Positions 12,309 to 24,840 of a stretch of DNA of 64,000 nucleotides are shown piece by piece. Origin of the DNA: Perca fluviatilis (Eukaryota > Chordata > Actinopteri > Perciformes > Percidae). The stretch covers positions 8,710,114 to 8,774,113 of the forward strand of contig NC_053120.1 of the NCBI RefSeq assembly GCF_010015445.1. The letters run 5' to 3'. Made by a program: the position numbers and the translations under genes. Under the pieces are notes generated by a model that was given only the letters and a program-made list of their open reading frames with translations, was not told the DNA's origin and made no database searches. Every line of letters starts with the position of its first letter. Position 1 is the first letter of the stretch.

Positions 12309-12776
12309 GATGCCAGGCGAGGGGATGGACTATGTTGTGTTCAATTTGACATGGAATGTCGGAATGTCTGGGTTCCCGGTCGGAAACTATACATGTCTAT
12401 GGCATAGACTGTATAAAACAGGTCTATGGTCAGAAATGTCAACTCTGAAATATATAACGTTATTTTTTTCTATGAAAGACATTGACAAAGACGAAAATGA
12501 AGGACCTTTAGTTAGTTTTGCAAACAAACATTACAGTTTTAGTTGGTAATTTTTTTTGTAATGCCTCGTTTTTATTTTTTATTAAAAATGTTTTTAAATT
12601 TTTAATTTTGTTCGTTTTAGTTAACGATTATAACCTTGGTTGGGTCTGGCTTGTATTTCTTTTTGTGGTAGTCACAAATGTATTAGTGAAATCTACTGTA
12701 ATGTGAAATATCAAAGAACAAATTAACAAATAACCAGCATTTTATAAATCCATTCAAATGTTAATGAAGGTGCACG

Positions 12777-13100
12777 TTCCAATATGAGAATTAGACTTTC
12801 GGATTGAGGACATTGTCGAATGTCAGGATATTTTATCTATTTATACGTATAAAGAAAGGACATTTTGGCTGGTCCTTTCCAATTGAAGTGTTAGACCTTG
12901 AGTGTCATGGTATTGTGGAGTGTAAGGACATTTTAGCCGGTCCCCTCTTTCCAATTTGAGTCTTAGAATTTGAGAGCAGATATTCTTTTTAGAGCAAAGA
13001 TTTTTAGAAAAAATGGGAATATTCCATTTTAGTAAAGTGAGGATATTTTGGCCGGTTCCCCCACATTCCAATTTCAGAGCAAGGACATGTTGAGTTTGAG
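12777..13100. repeat. Degenerate direct-repeat patch
   Basis: TTCCAATxTGAG-type motifs recur at about 12777, 12877, 12949 and 13066, each loosely paired with GGACATTTTGGC-like motifs at about 12858, 12926 and 13041. Spacing is irregular (68-117 bp), so this is an old, decayed array. The reverse-strand wording resembles a teleost dispersed repeat family, but I cannot confirm the family. Confidence 0.55.
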
Positions 13101-16100
13101 GATTGTTTTGAAATTGTGAAAATGTTTTTTCCAAATTTCACTGTGAAGAAAGACACAAGCTTGAACATGTAACCAAAAAAAAATAAATTGACATACTGCA
13201 TCAGCAGCAGTGCTATTTTCAAGAAGCAAACTAAAGCGATACGATGGACGTTAAATTAAAATGTTCAATTTTCATTCAATTTTGTGTCATGTTTTAAGGT
13301 AAATAACACTCCAGAAATTGTTGTTGCTTTTTTAAATGTATCATAGAAAATTTTCTATGAAAGTCAATATCTAAAAGAAGACAAACAACATTTTTTTACC
13401 TTAAAACATTAAACAAGGTTAGGTTAGGGTTTTAAAACATATGTACGTGTGTACATATGTACGTACAGTATATTACCCCCCCCCCCCCAGTCCCAGTCAC
13501 GATGGATAAATCCAGGGAAACACATTCAAGGCCAGTTGAACAAGACCCAATGATTAAAGCTTTAGTGCGTAAAATTTTGATATTAATGAACGTCCGTTGT
13601 ATTCAAACCATTGCCAAGTGAATTGATACAAAGCTAAATAAGACTATCAGCTCCACACAACTCGCTCTGTATTTCTCAGTATGGCTATGTTCAGAAGATT
13701 GTGTCATCCGGTGACTTTAGCGTGCAGAAACTCAAATAATGACCTCTTTTGAAGAGTCCATCATGTTTTTTTAATCCTCCGTGTCCTCCTTGGCAACTAG
13801 CAACTGCATGTACTAGTGTATGTGAACTTTGTGGCAAAATAACTTTGCTTAATTATTGCAATCCATGGCCAATTTCAGAGCAAGTGCAGACAATTACAAT
13901 TAAAGATGCATATGTTAAATGATTTTGTGTCTGAAACCTCTTGAAAATATGCAGGGATTATCCATCGGGCTCTGAATCCAAAAGCACGGATTAAGACAGT
14001 GCTGTGAAAATATTCATACATTACAGGAACCCTAATTACTTTTAGTCATAGAGGTACTAATGATAAAAATGAAAATCATGCACATTAAAAAAGGGACAGT
14101 AATTATTTGCGTGTTGAACAAAAAAAAAAGAACCACAATCATATTCTGGATGTGCTGCAGTCATTTGAGGAACCATTCATGCTGAGCCCGCGGTGTACCA
14201 GAGTGAGTCATTGACTTTTTATTCAGGAAGATTTGGGAGACCATATTCAAGGTGATATTTTAGTTTAGTGTGAACAGTCCAGTTTTCCATTACACCAGGA
14301 TACGTTTTCATTTTAATGACCCATCAAAGTGAGTGCCAACAACACTTGAGTGAAAATATAGAACGTATATTAACACTGTCGACTTGAATAACTTTTTTTG
14401 TTGTGTGAAGGTTAAAACTTGTCCCTTAAAAAAAGAAGAAAAAAAAACAGCAATACCCAAAATGCTTTTTGAGGTCACTGTAAAGTGGAGAAGGTGATTT
14501 TGACACATTTTCCTCAGAAGGTGCAAGCGCCAAGGGAGAATAGATATCATTTGTTCAGAGTGAGAAGTGCTCAGAAATGTTTCTCGGTGAAAGATCGGGG
14601 GCAGGGAGTCTTTCATGCTCCGGCCAGTCTCCTTCTGATTTAGATATGTGGCCATTGGAGGCTTCTCTGACCCAAATGGGTTTCCAGAGGCATTCTTGGT
14701 GTGAGGACGCAAGCCTCAGCAGGTAAAGAGGATCGGTAATTGGAGTTACTTTAACAAGGCTGTTACTTTGCCATAAATCATGACAAGGGAAAGTCCTGTG
14801 CCCTCTATTCAGTGTCCTGAAATAGTGCAGGAGGAAAAATTAACTGTGCTCCGCTAGAACTTTCCTCTTCAATCCTGTGGGGGTTTATTGGATTTTATCC
14901 TGCTGAGCTCACAGTGTAGTGTGTGCTTTGTAGTAAAGCTGTAAATATGTGCTAAAACTCTCTATTTTCATATACGAAAGAAAAAAAGGCTGCATGATGT
15001 TTTTATTTTGCATATACTCATTTAATTCAAACATTTCCTCCAGTTGGCACTTTGAACTACTTGAGAGTCAGTTCCTGACTTACTTTTAATGTAGACATTG
15101 GAAAAAATTCAGTTTTGGCTGAGTGCTTGAATTTAAAAAACATTGAGTCTAAAAAACGTGTTCGGCGACATTTAGAGAGTCTAATCAATATACAACAATT
15201 ATTTCTGACTGTCTTCCAGTATCCAATCAGAGCACTTTCTGTTTGGCAATATCCCCAAAGTGCCTGCACTCAGGTGCTTTTTTACTTTTTTACTAAGTTA
15301 TTAATTTATCATCATTTCATTCAATCATACCATTTATTGTTTTTTTTATTGTTTCCTTATTACTGATGTCAGACTTTGGTCCAAAATCATGCAGTGTTTG
15401 CAAGCCAGGTTAAGCGGTTCATCCCGGTTTCTGAAACCAGGATAAGATGTTTACTGTGCATAAGCATACACATAACCTTAGTGTCTGTAAGGACTATGAT
15501 GCATGATTTATATGTGGACTGCAGCTGTGACTGCAATGTGTCAGGCCACACAAGGTGTCAGAAAAGGAAGAAAATAGAATAATGTGGTGACATGCAGCTA
15601 CTGTATACTGTCGCCGCTACAATAAGGTAAAGTATCTGATGGAAACTCAAATTCATCTGCCCTTTAGTGCTGTAAAAAAAACACATCTAGTCTGAAGAAA
15701 AGTTAGAAGAGCAAGCATGTCTGTACATGCATCTTAATGATTATTCTTCTAGAAGTTATACATTAACTCTGTTATACATTAACTCTAACCATGAACCTTT
15801 GGTTTGAGGCTGGCAATAATGTAATCTGAGGTATACGTACCAGGGACGAGAAAAAAACTAAACATGAATCTGAACTGAATTAAAATATATTAATAGAAAT
15901 ATAATGATGGGGTGAGAAAGTGGGTGAGAAATCCACTGTGTGTGTGTGTGTGTTTAACTAAGCTCTATTAGCATCACCCTCACACTTGTAAAGCATCTGA
16001 AACGAAAATATTTTGAAGGCAGGATAATTAAGGACGTTTAAGGATGGAGTCAGTTGCCACCCTGATACATTTCTGCCCCAGAAGCCTTATCTATAAAACA

Positions 16101-17856
16101 TATTCAACCAATTCACATTTAAATACAATGCAACATACGCAAAAATGTGTGGAGACCTAATTATTTGTGAACTTTGAAGCAGAACTTTCCAGTCCAGTTG
16201 TGGCGTGACATGCCAACTTTTGTATTGCAGAGCTCAGGTTTGTTTACAGTATTATGTCAATACCATCTGCACTAATTACTGCAATGCTGTAAATATATCT
16301 GTACAGGGTGGTTTATATTACTCATTATGCCATAACTCTTTTGTACACATATATTGCTGTACTTTGAGTTGAGGAACACAGTGGCTTCCTCCAACAGCAA
16401 AATGACACAGCTCTGTGAGAACTAATGCAGAGTGACTACCCCATTCACACGCTATTAGTCTGATTGTGTAATTTAATAAGGTTGATGATGAAATTAGTTC
16501 CATGAACGTATAATAATTATAATCACGGAGGCTTATTAATTAGTTAGATAAACAACTGAAGGATGCTTGAAAACTGCTCAGCCATGATGTGTCATACAGT
16601 TGTTTATGTTTTCATGAGAAGAAATAATGATGATTGGATGATGAATACGAAAAAAGGGTGTTCAACCTATATGAGCTTAACAAATATTTGATTTAATAAT
16701 TATGGCGTGATGGACACACATAAGTCAAGTTTAGTGCATGTGCATAACTTGTACACATACTTTAACAGTGTTCCAATGAGGAAGGATCTATTGGTTCTGT
16801 ATTACATATAAAAGTGTTCTTTTAATTAAATCCTTAAACATGATAACAAATATAGGGACATATTTATGAGGGATATGGGATATGTTACGACCCAGTTCAT
16901 TAGAGTAAAGGGAAGCAACAGAAAACCAGGTGTTTTTTGGTAAATTAAAGTTATTTATTAACATAAGAGTTTAAAACGGGATGAACAGAATCACAGGTGC
17001 ACACAACTACAATGGAAAGAAAGGGCACGTGGATGCTGGTTAAAACAAATATAATAAAAAGAGGACTCTTTAAAAATAAGAGTTAAACAACTACACTTAA
17101 AAAACAGACAGAAATAAAACCTTACCAATTAGTCCCACTTCAAAACAAAACACAAAAAAACCAGCACCCCTAAAACTAGTGTGTCTAAACATAAAATGCT
17201 ATGATGCCCAATAAAGTCCCATCGCCAGAGCACGCCATCTCTTATAGTGTAGTTGCGCTGTGAAGGACTTGCTTTGTATGGCCGAGTATCACTAGTGAGA
17301 CCAATAAATCTCTCAACGTACATATGGTAGTATTGTATTAGGATAGACAAACAAAAAACTATGTTTCAACATGAGACCAATAACTTTTACCTGTTTTTTT
17401 TTTTTTGTCGGTAAAAATTGTCATTTTTAGATTCTGGTTGCGGTTAGCAGCGTATGCAACAGGATTTGAAGCTCTGTGGTTTACTAAATTGCTCCTTAGA
17501 AGTTGCAGTCACCTTCTCCCCTTCACTTTTTTTTTATCTACACAAGCTAGTACTTTTTTATCAGATAGTTTCTACCACAGTCGCTCATCTTCTGTACTCA
17601 TGAAAGTGCTCCTACTGCAAGTCCCCAAACATTGCCTATGTAGTAAATTAATTATATTTTTATTTCTGGAAGCTTGGACTCACAAAATAACCTTTTTTGA
17701 ACTGAAAAGATTTACAGTACTAATATTACAAGTTTAATGTGTACATGTTTAAAAGGATGTAGTTTCTTGCCAAGAAATAAAATCACGTGACTGGGTAATG
17801 TTGACTTATTTGCAAAAAAGTTGATCAGTTCACATTATTATGCAGCAAGCTCATTT
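13101..17856. other. Intergenic, no gene seen
   Basis: About 4.7 kb without recognisable coding sequence. Contains palindromic GTACATATGTAC motifs at 13440-13465, a run of 13 C at 13476-13488, and a short TG tract near 15940. The frame at 14308-14712 minus (134 codons) has no domain and reads like chance. 13620-13930 is non-repetitive with ATTA-rich motifs and could be regulatory. 16880-17400 starts TGTTACGACCC, a wording seen at some LTR ends, but no partner repeat was found. Confidence 0.55.
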
Positions 17857-18850
17857 GCACCTGGATGGTGGTAGCGGCACTGTGAGAATCACATTTTTGG
17901 ATTTCTCCAGTGCATTCAACACCATCCAGCCACTGCTACTAGGTGAGAATCTGCAGATGATGGGTGTCGGTGCGTTCACAGTCTCCTGGATCACTGACTA
18001 CCTGACAGGCAGACCACAGTTTGTCCGTCTGGACCGTGTTCTGTCTGATGTGGTGGTGAGTGGTACTGGGGACTGTGCTGTCTCCTTTTCTGTTCACCTT
18101 ATACAACACAGACTTCCAGTACAACTCAGAGTCATGTCACCTACAGATGTTTTCTGATGACTCTGCAGTTGTTGGGTGTATAAGGGATGGACAGGAGGGA
18201 GAGTACAGAGCACTGGTGGACAACTTTGTGGAGTGGACTGGTAGGAATCACCTACTGCTGAATGTAGATAAGACCAGAGAGATGGTGATTGACTTCAGGA
18301 GGAAGGGAACGGCTCCGCAGCCCCTTTTGCATTCTGGGTGGAGATGTGGACATGGTTGAGGAGTACAGATACCTGGGTGTCAACATCGACAACAGGCTGA
18401 ACTGGAAAATCAACAGCACTGCTGTTTACAAGAAAGGGATGAGCAGACTCTATTTCCTGAGGAAGCTGAGATCCTTCAACGTGTGCAGCAGAATGTTGGA
18501 GATGTTCTACCAGTCTGTTGTGGCCAGCGCTCTGTTCTCCTCTGCCATCTGCTGGGGCAGCAGCATCGGAGCCAGCGACACAAACAGACTGAACTAACTG
18601 ATCAGGAAGGCTGGCTCCGTAATTGGTTGCAAACAGGACACTTTTGAAGCTGTGGTGAAGAGGAGGTCACTGAACAAACTGTTATCTATCACGGGTAACC
18701 TCGACCACCCTCTCCACCCCCACACTGGTCCAACAGAGGAGCACCTTCTCTAAGAGGCTCCGACAGCTTTGATGTCGCACGGACCGCTACAATAATTATT
18801 CCTACCACAAGCAATAAAACGTTTTAACTCTTCATCACTGAGTGTTAGAT
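17857..18850 (+). pseudogene. Broken non-LTR reverse transcriptase (partial)
   Basis: Similarity is spread over all three plus frames. 17857-18060 encodes FLDFSSAFNTIQP, the RT palm block, and DYLTGRPQFVRLD. 18060-18330 encodes GTVLSPFLFTLYNTDF and the catalytic box FSDDSAVVGC at 18150-18179 (usual form YxDD), then the thumb-proximal GRNHLLLNVDKTREMVIDFRR. 18330-18597 encodes EEYRYLGVNIDNRLNW and RLYFLRKLRSFNVC. After a stop at 18595 the same frame continues LIRKAGSVIGC to about 18700 before decaying. At least two frameshifts and several stops are visible. The wording is that of the L2 clade; an exact family name would need alignment. Confidence 0.88.
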
Positions 18851-19124
18851 AAGACTCATAGACATCACAATCACAACTGCACTAAGTGCAACTTGCAAAA
18901 TAGGTTTATCTTCATTTTTCTTTATTCTCTATCAATACTAGTTAAGTTGCTGTACATTTTTATTCCCAACTTATATATATTTTAAATATTGTTCTTGTAT
19001 TCTATCCTATTATTATTTCATGTATATTGTATCCTATCATTTCATGTATATTCTGTATGTGTGCTGTGTGTCTGATATTTTGCTGCTGTAACACTGTCAT
19101 TTCCCATTTTTGGGATCAATAAAA

Positions 19125-19188
<64 letters not shown>

Positions 19189-19189
19189 T
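19125..19189. repeat. (CTAT)n tail of the LINE
   Basis: Sixteen CTAT units directly following the LINE 3' end; probably seeded by the element's own terminal repeat and then expanded as a microsatellite. Confidence 0.96.
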
Positions 19190-22100
19190 ATCCGTGCTAA
19201 GATAATCGGAACTCCTGTGGAAAATGCAGCTGGTCACTGCCTTGTGTACAGTATGTTGGTACAAATAGCAGGCAGTGATTCCTTTGCCCCATGTGCATGC
19301 CTGCAGGCCATAAAGCTGCATCTGTAGACCGGTTTAATGAGCCATCATGTGTCGGAGGACGAGGGTTTTATTTCAGGAGCGATAAAAAATAAAAATAAAA
19401 ATAAAAATCGCTCCACGCATTCCAAGCTGAACCTTTGAAATGCTAAGACCTTTCTTTTCATCATCTTTTTTCCCCCTCTAAGGTCACAAGTGTAGACTAC
19501 ACCAGAAATAATGGTCTCTAATTGCAATCATGATTTCACAACAACTTACCCTATCATTTTTGCCCTTTTCTTTTTTTTTGGAGAACAAGATACTGTACAT
19601 TATAGATACCCAATATTAAAGTTCAGCTGCTACCCAAGCCGGATAAATACTTTGCAACTCAGTGGGAAGTAGAAGCTAATGTAGCAATTACCTTATCCAA
19701 TACCTTGATAATCACTGTAAGGCTCCGGCAGGTTCAGAGGGAGCGCCGCTGCTTTGAAATGCTCCAATTAGCTAATCATTGACTCCTTTGATTTAGGCAC
19801 TGGGCCGAAGCTGATTAAAAAGACTACTACAGAATTAAAAAAGTAAAATGTAATAGCCATACAGTATATTTCCACTGGTTTGAAATCTTCAAAATCTATA
19901 CCGTCAAACACAATGCTTTGTTGATGAGATTAAACCCATATTAATGTTACAGTAGTATATAGAGATAAACAGAGTATACAAATGCATAGATTTTTTTATG
20001 TTCAGAAAAATGAATATTTTATTTGGAATGAAAGGCACCCTAAAAAACAACTTTAATCAACAAAATCAACTATTCAATTATTATTAATGGACCTTTCACC
20101 TAAGATCTCTGTGTGACTTGACATAACTTCTGAGAAACATTGGAGAGACATTTAAAATGGCCTTTCTTCTCTTTCACTCATAAAACGTATGAGTGATATT
20201 GTCCCTAACTCCATGGTGTTTTGGATAGTTAAGTTTTATTTTATCATTAAATTGCTATTTTATCAGAGGGGGACCTATCATTAATTTAACACCACCGGAC
20301 AGGCTCCATGCCTTTTGCTTGCTCCGACCGGACAAAACATCTCGAAATTCTAGCTCAGTCGACTCACTTAAAACACCAACCCAAAAAACATGTTTTCGCA
20401 TCAGCCGACAACCTCACTTAGTCTGCCATAAATTCTACAGTTATCCAACTCATATTCAGTTTACTGTATGTGGACATGCTTAGATATGTTACACATTTGT
20501 GTATGTACATGTTCTCACATGTTTTGTCTCAATTATGTACATTTTCTTCACGTTTTGTATATTTTACTAATCCTGCTTATTACCTTTTTTATTGTATGTA
20601 TGTATGTGTCAAATATTCCGTATGTAATGCTTTGTTTGTAATGTATCTCACTTCTATACATGTTTGTGTGTTTGTTCATATTACAGTATATGTAAAGCCC
20701 TTTGAGGCATCCTTTTTGATATTGGGCCATCATAAACTTGACATGGGATTAATGTTCTAGAAAACATATCATAATTTCTTTGACTGCTAGAGGGCTTTCT
20801 CACTTTAAAGTAAACATAGTTCGTTTTGGGGGGAGATATTGAAATGAATGAGGCGGGCATTGTTCTTTGGAGGGCTGTTGAGGTGTGGTCTAAGTGTACA
20901 TTGTTTGTACCACATCTGAAAAATGCCATTATGCATACATGAACACAACACTTGCTCCACACTTATGTTAGAGCCAAGTATATCCTACAATTCACCATGT
21001 TTTACTGCATCACTCCAGTTCAGTTTGCAGTAATGCTTAATAAGCTGGTTTTATAAACAGACATAAAAATGTTATGGTTTATGGTAAATTTTCAGTATCA
21101 GTCACAACACAATTATGGCCAAACCTGCACAGATGATTTTTAATAATGAAATATGTCCTTGTGAATTATAACAACATTGCTCACATACATTTCCTCAACG
21201 ATTGAAGAAGTTTGTTCCTTATACCAGACAGAAATCAATGACAATGTTTTATAAACATGAGGCACATATTTCTAGACTTTGCTAATTACTCCAGCTGCTG
21301 AATGTGCATATTTTCATCTCATTGCATTCGTAAAGCTGGTGAATCCTACTTCTTCATGTAAAAATCAAATAAAACTTAGAAAACATTTGCGATCAATTGA
21401 GCCATGTATTTGCCTGATGGATGAGATAGCACCATTATGCGCCGGTGTGCTCTGAATAACTCTAACATGCTTGCAGTCTCAACAGGCACTTCTGGCAGTT
21501 ACTGGATATCACACAAGAAGGCACTTGATTATCTGCAAACACTGCAAGTGAGTACTGGGACAGAGCCAGTGTTCCAGCTGCCTGCTCTCCCATTGGCCAG
21601 AACTCTTAACTCCCAGACATCGACACACATCCACACGTCCAATAGCCAATGTCCTTTATTCTGAAATAATTGCCTATATTTAGCCAGGAAGGTAACGTTG
21701 AGATACAAGATCTCTTTTCCTGGGAGTCTTGGTGAAGACGGCAGCATAAACAGTTTCACATTATAATAATGTCACATGTTAGAACGCATAAAAGCAACAC
21801 AAGGGAAATAGTGAAAGAAGACAGGCATAAATAAAGGCCATAGCAGCGATATGCAAAACACATTCCACCAAAATCAAGTAAAACAGCAAAATGTTTCCCT
21901 CAGGGCAGTTTGTAAAAGACCTTTAGAAGGTATTCAAAGAAGGGAGTAATTCTAAGGTAATGACATTTTGCAGCTCATTCCATGCCCATGGGGACATTTA
22001 AAATAATCTGAAGCTGTGATCTTAAAAGGACACAGGTGCAAAACGTCTGGGCATATTTTCACCAAGCTACAGAGTGGACGTATGCGAACAATAAATCCTC

Positions 22101-22660
22101 CTCCACATTCTCTGCTGGTTTGTTTTTTGATGAAATGACATAAACGTGTGGCCTACACATTAGGTGTGTACACCACTGGCATCCCTCAAGAAAAAAAGCA
22201 TTTCACCTTTTTTATATTATATTATCTTTTATTCTTTATAGCAGCAGCGTAGGAACACACTTACAAATATTTCAGGCCTCACGGTGCCCTTAAGTAGGTT
22301 GGTGTGTCAGAAGGAGTGGTTTTGAATCAAACTTTTGGACATAAGCTTGTGTTTTTTTTTAAATTGTGTTTTAAATATTTTTTTTATTGTATTCCAATGT
22401 TTTATTCTAGCGTGACTATTATATCACAGAAACAGTCAAAGAAACAAGGCAATGTTACGTTGGAGCAGTGATAAATCACTTGAATGCCAGGAATATCATG
22501 TGCTTGACTTCCCAAGTTAAAATATGATTTCACAAAGGTCCCTTGTCTTCAGTGATAAGGGGCAAGAAAGTGTAGGAGCTAACCTCACACGTGCACCCTA
22601 CTCTATATCTTTATTCATAAATTTGCCACAAATGCTTACTGCTATTTTCCAACTCGTGCA
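19190..22660. other. Intergenic, no gene seen
   Basis: No recognisable gene. A small (AAAATA)n tract lies at 19386-19408. 19680-19830 is a compact non-repetitive segment with AGCTAATCATTGA and GATTAAAAAG motifs that resembles regulatory DNA. 20180-20420 and 20470-20760 give short chance frames only. The 21430-21760 frames on both strands have no domain. Confidence 0.6.
19680..19830. promoter_or_regulatory. Candidate conserved non-coding element
   Basis: GC-balanced island in AT-rich surroundings with GCAATTACC, CCAATTAGCTAATCATTGA and CTGATTAAAAAG, overlapping homeodomain-type sites. No frame, no repeat. Purely a resemblance call. Confidence 0.27.
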
Positions 22661-22664
22661 TCTG

Positions 22665-23260
22665 CGCTGTGTTTAGGAGTGTGCGCTGTGTTTCTATAGT
22701 GTTTAGGAGGTGGCCCCGCGAGCAATCGCAGCCATTCAAGTCAGTGCTTGATATTCCACTGGCCGCGTCACGGCGCGTCCCAGAAAGGTGCGTGAAGCGT
22801 TCTCTCCGCTACTCTTTGCTAAAGATAACGCAGCAGGTTTATTTTCACGTGAGCCGCGGGGCGTTCGAACAGCCAAGCAGGAAGTGAAACAGTGAGTCCA
22901 GTCAGTTTACCATAAGGACACCCACCAATATCGTTTATGTCTCCTCTACAACACCACGGACAATGAGAGATTCATCTTGGAGCTGGAAAAACACAAGACA
23001 ACACAGATCTTTTTTTATAAGGACAACGCCAGAAAAGAGAAGGCATGGACTTTAATTACAGGGGTGTTGGGAGTGGAAGGTAGATACTAGCATAATAAAC
23101 ACGTGATTGTTCTGTAAAGTACTTGTAGAGACAATATCATCTGCGAGTCGGGCAGCAAGACGCTTCGCTGAGACGCTCCCGGTGTGGTACGGCGCGTGGC
23201 GGAGGACGGAACAAAACCGGAAAGCATCACAGAAGCGCCCAGTGGAAAATCAGGGTTAGC
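22665..23260 (+). mobile_element. CpG-rich patch with MADF-like fragment, probable DNA transposon remnant
   Basis: In a CpG-poor window this segment has dense CpG: CCGCGTCACGGCGCGTCCC near 22760 and, at the other side, ACGGCGCGTGGCGGAGGACG near 23190. The two GC-rich flanks enclose a MADF-like coding fragment (22959-23090). Fish PIF/Harbinger-type elements often carry a MADF/Myb-like second gene, so an old element is the best guess. I found no clean terminal inverted repeats or target duplication, so limits are approximate. A host CpG-island promoter with a first exon is the alternative. Confidence 0.4.
22959..23090 (+). pseudogene. MADF-like domain fragment
   Basis: Frame DNERFILELEKHKTTQIFF then YKDNARKEKAWTLITGVLG, about 43 residues ending in TAG. 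MADF (Myb/SANT-like) domains begin with a helix of the type FI-LV--H--LY, then a charged R-K--AW--I---LG block, which fits well; the domain normally continues for another 45 residues that are absent here. There is no in-frame ATG: the only nearby ATG is one base out of frame, and a TGA lies upstream at about 22891. The GAAGGTAGAT at 23075-23084 could be a splice donor, which would make this a first exon; otherwise it is a dead fragment. Role, if functional, would be DNA binding. Confidence 0.45.
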
Positions 23261-24251
23261 GTCATTTGGTGTGTGCTGCTTCAGAATGATTTGCGCACCA
23301 TTGGGTAAATCGAAAAGCTCGATACTCAAAAGTGTGAGAGGGTTAACTTCAGCATCAGGGATTCTCACCTCCTACCACTTACTTGCCCAACAGGGACCTT
23401 CTGAAAGAAAGTGTTTTTGTTTCACACCAGCGAGGTACAAGAATAGAGACACAGAGCGTAGTCTGTTCATTTGAAACGTGTGACATTCCATAGTGCTTGC
23501 ACTTTCAGTTGATCGCCTCTCTTTGGTCTCATACACACATGCACACGTCACCTGCTCCTGCCAAGAAACGAGCCTGTCCAAAACTTTAACAGTTTGCAGT
23601 TTATGAACTTTTTTTATTCTGTGTAATGGCCTGAGATTTCAAGAAGTCTCTTCATTGTTCTGCAGTAAACTATGGAGCCCAGCGCGTCAAAGCATTACCT
23701 TGGTGGGATTCATCAAAGAGAGCAGCAAGCAGCTTTTCCCTGCTGTACCATCATGAGACATGCCTTGCGGGACACTTGCATTCGCTCTACCAGACCTGAA
23801 TGCAATGTGACAGGCTGTAGGATCAAAGACAGGCCCCGGCTTGATGTCTTGCACAAGTTGCCACGACTTACACAACAAATAACAACAGAATTCTGACAAA
23901 TGGTTGACGGAGACTCAGTAAAAGACAGTCTCATCAGCTTGAGTGTATGCATATTCGTCTCTTTCTTGGGATTTATCAATAGGAGCACATGTGAAACAAA
24001 TTGGAAGGTTGCAGGAATCTTTCTCCATTTTCTATGTAAAGGAGACTGCAGCAAATAGTGGGTCATGATTAATAGTTGGTGCAGCTATTGTCAGGAATAG
24101 TCCAAACAATAGTTCAAACTGCATATTTGTCAGTTTATTTGAAGAAAGTTTTGTGGCATTGATGTCTGCTTTTGTAGAAACATTGCTGCAGTGTACCTGG
24201 CAGGTGGATTGATCCCCATGGTTTGTAGTTTTAAAGGATAGCCCATAATGT

Positions 24252-24253
<2 letters not shown>

Positions 24254-24302
<49 letters not shown>
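24254..24302. repeat. (CA)n microsatellite
   Basis: About 24 uninterrupted CA dinucleotides. Confidence 0.97.
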
Positions 24303-24303
<1 letters not shown>

Positions 24304-24404
24304 CATTGTGTCTCTGTATTTATATGTATCTGTCTCACAGTAAATATGTCCTTCAGTAAGCCTCCATAATGAGCTCCTTTTTTTTATTTATTTTTTTTCT
24401 CCAA

Positions 24405-24840
24405 ATGTTGTTAGCCGCTACAATTAATTTGTCCCACCACAGCGTTTATGAGAAGAGATGACTACAGGCTGCAGCATTTATCATATGTGCTTTCCCTCAG
24501 TGCCCCCAGTTATAGGTCCCTGTTAGATTTATTGGCTATCTGGTATCTATAACATCGCAGTCCCTGAGGTCCTGCTGTTTTCTATGCTGGTGATTAATCG
24601 ACAGGTCAGCCATCTTTGTGCGTCACAGGAATTATTGCAATGAGATGTATTGCATTCGCGATGTACTGTACAGTATCTGTGAAAGGCAACGTTTGTGCTT
24701 GTGTAGAAGGGAAAAAGGTTTTGCAGTGAGGCACCTTCTTGATAATTACATCCATTTATGAATGGCTCAGGTTTCCTCTCAGCCATGCAGGCTACGTCTG
24801 CACACAATTAGTGTGTAAAATACACAGACAGCGAGCTTGA
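24405..24840. promoter_or_regulatory. Candidate conserved non-coding element
   Basis: Long non-repetitive segment with CTACAATTAATTTGTCC, GGTGATTAATCGACAGG and GGAATTATTGCAATGAG, a mix of homeodomain and CCAAT/POU-like cores, and no open frame of note. Resemblance only; conservation across fish would decide. Confidence 0.27.

Larger units (their letters stand above)
11216..12638 (-). mobile_element. hAT-type DNA transposon with broken transposase (hAT-2)
   Basis: A 1,423-bp element flanked by a perfect 8-bp target duplication GTTGGGTC at 11208-11215 and 12639-12646. Its ends are CAAGGTTATTATAG on the left and, reverse-complemented, CAAGGTTATAATCG on the right, the CA-start expected of hAT termini. 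Both subterminal regions (11220-11420 and 12530-12630) are made of AGTTTTAGTT-like and TTTTTAAT-like motifs. The minus strand has the N-terminal part of a BED-finger transposase (12308 down to 11841) with an internal stop; most of the catalytic domain is gone. An interstitial telomere-like run lies at 11719-11742. Confidence 0.9.
17857..19189 (+). mobile_element. 5'-truncated L2/CR1-type non-LTR retrotransposon
   Basis: Plus-strand remains of a LINE: the middle and C-terminal reverse transcriptase followed by a 3' UTR and, after GGGATCAATAAAA, a (CTAT)n tail. Ending in a short tandem repeat rather than poly-A is typical of L2/CR1 elements. Similarity starts abruptly at about 17857, so the endonuclease and N-terminal RT are lost, the usual result of incomplete target-primed reverse transcription. 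Frameshifts and stops show it is an old dead copy. Confidence 0.88.

Noticed and set aside
14308..14712. 134-codon minus frame
   Set aside because: No domain, no codon bias, includes the translation of an A-rich run; chance length for this size of window.
16883..17400. Possible solo LTR beginning TGTTACGACCC
   Set aside because: No matching CA end, 4-6-bp duplication, primer binding site or second copy could be found.
22669..22887. 72-codon plus frame in the CpG-rich patch
   Set aside because: Arg/Ser-rich translation of CpG-dense DNA, out of frame with the MADF-like fragment.
23087..23368. 93-codon minus frame beside the MADF-like fragment
   Set aside because: Overlaps a plus-strand frame of similar length and shows no recognisable domain; probably favoured by low stop density of GC-rich DNA.
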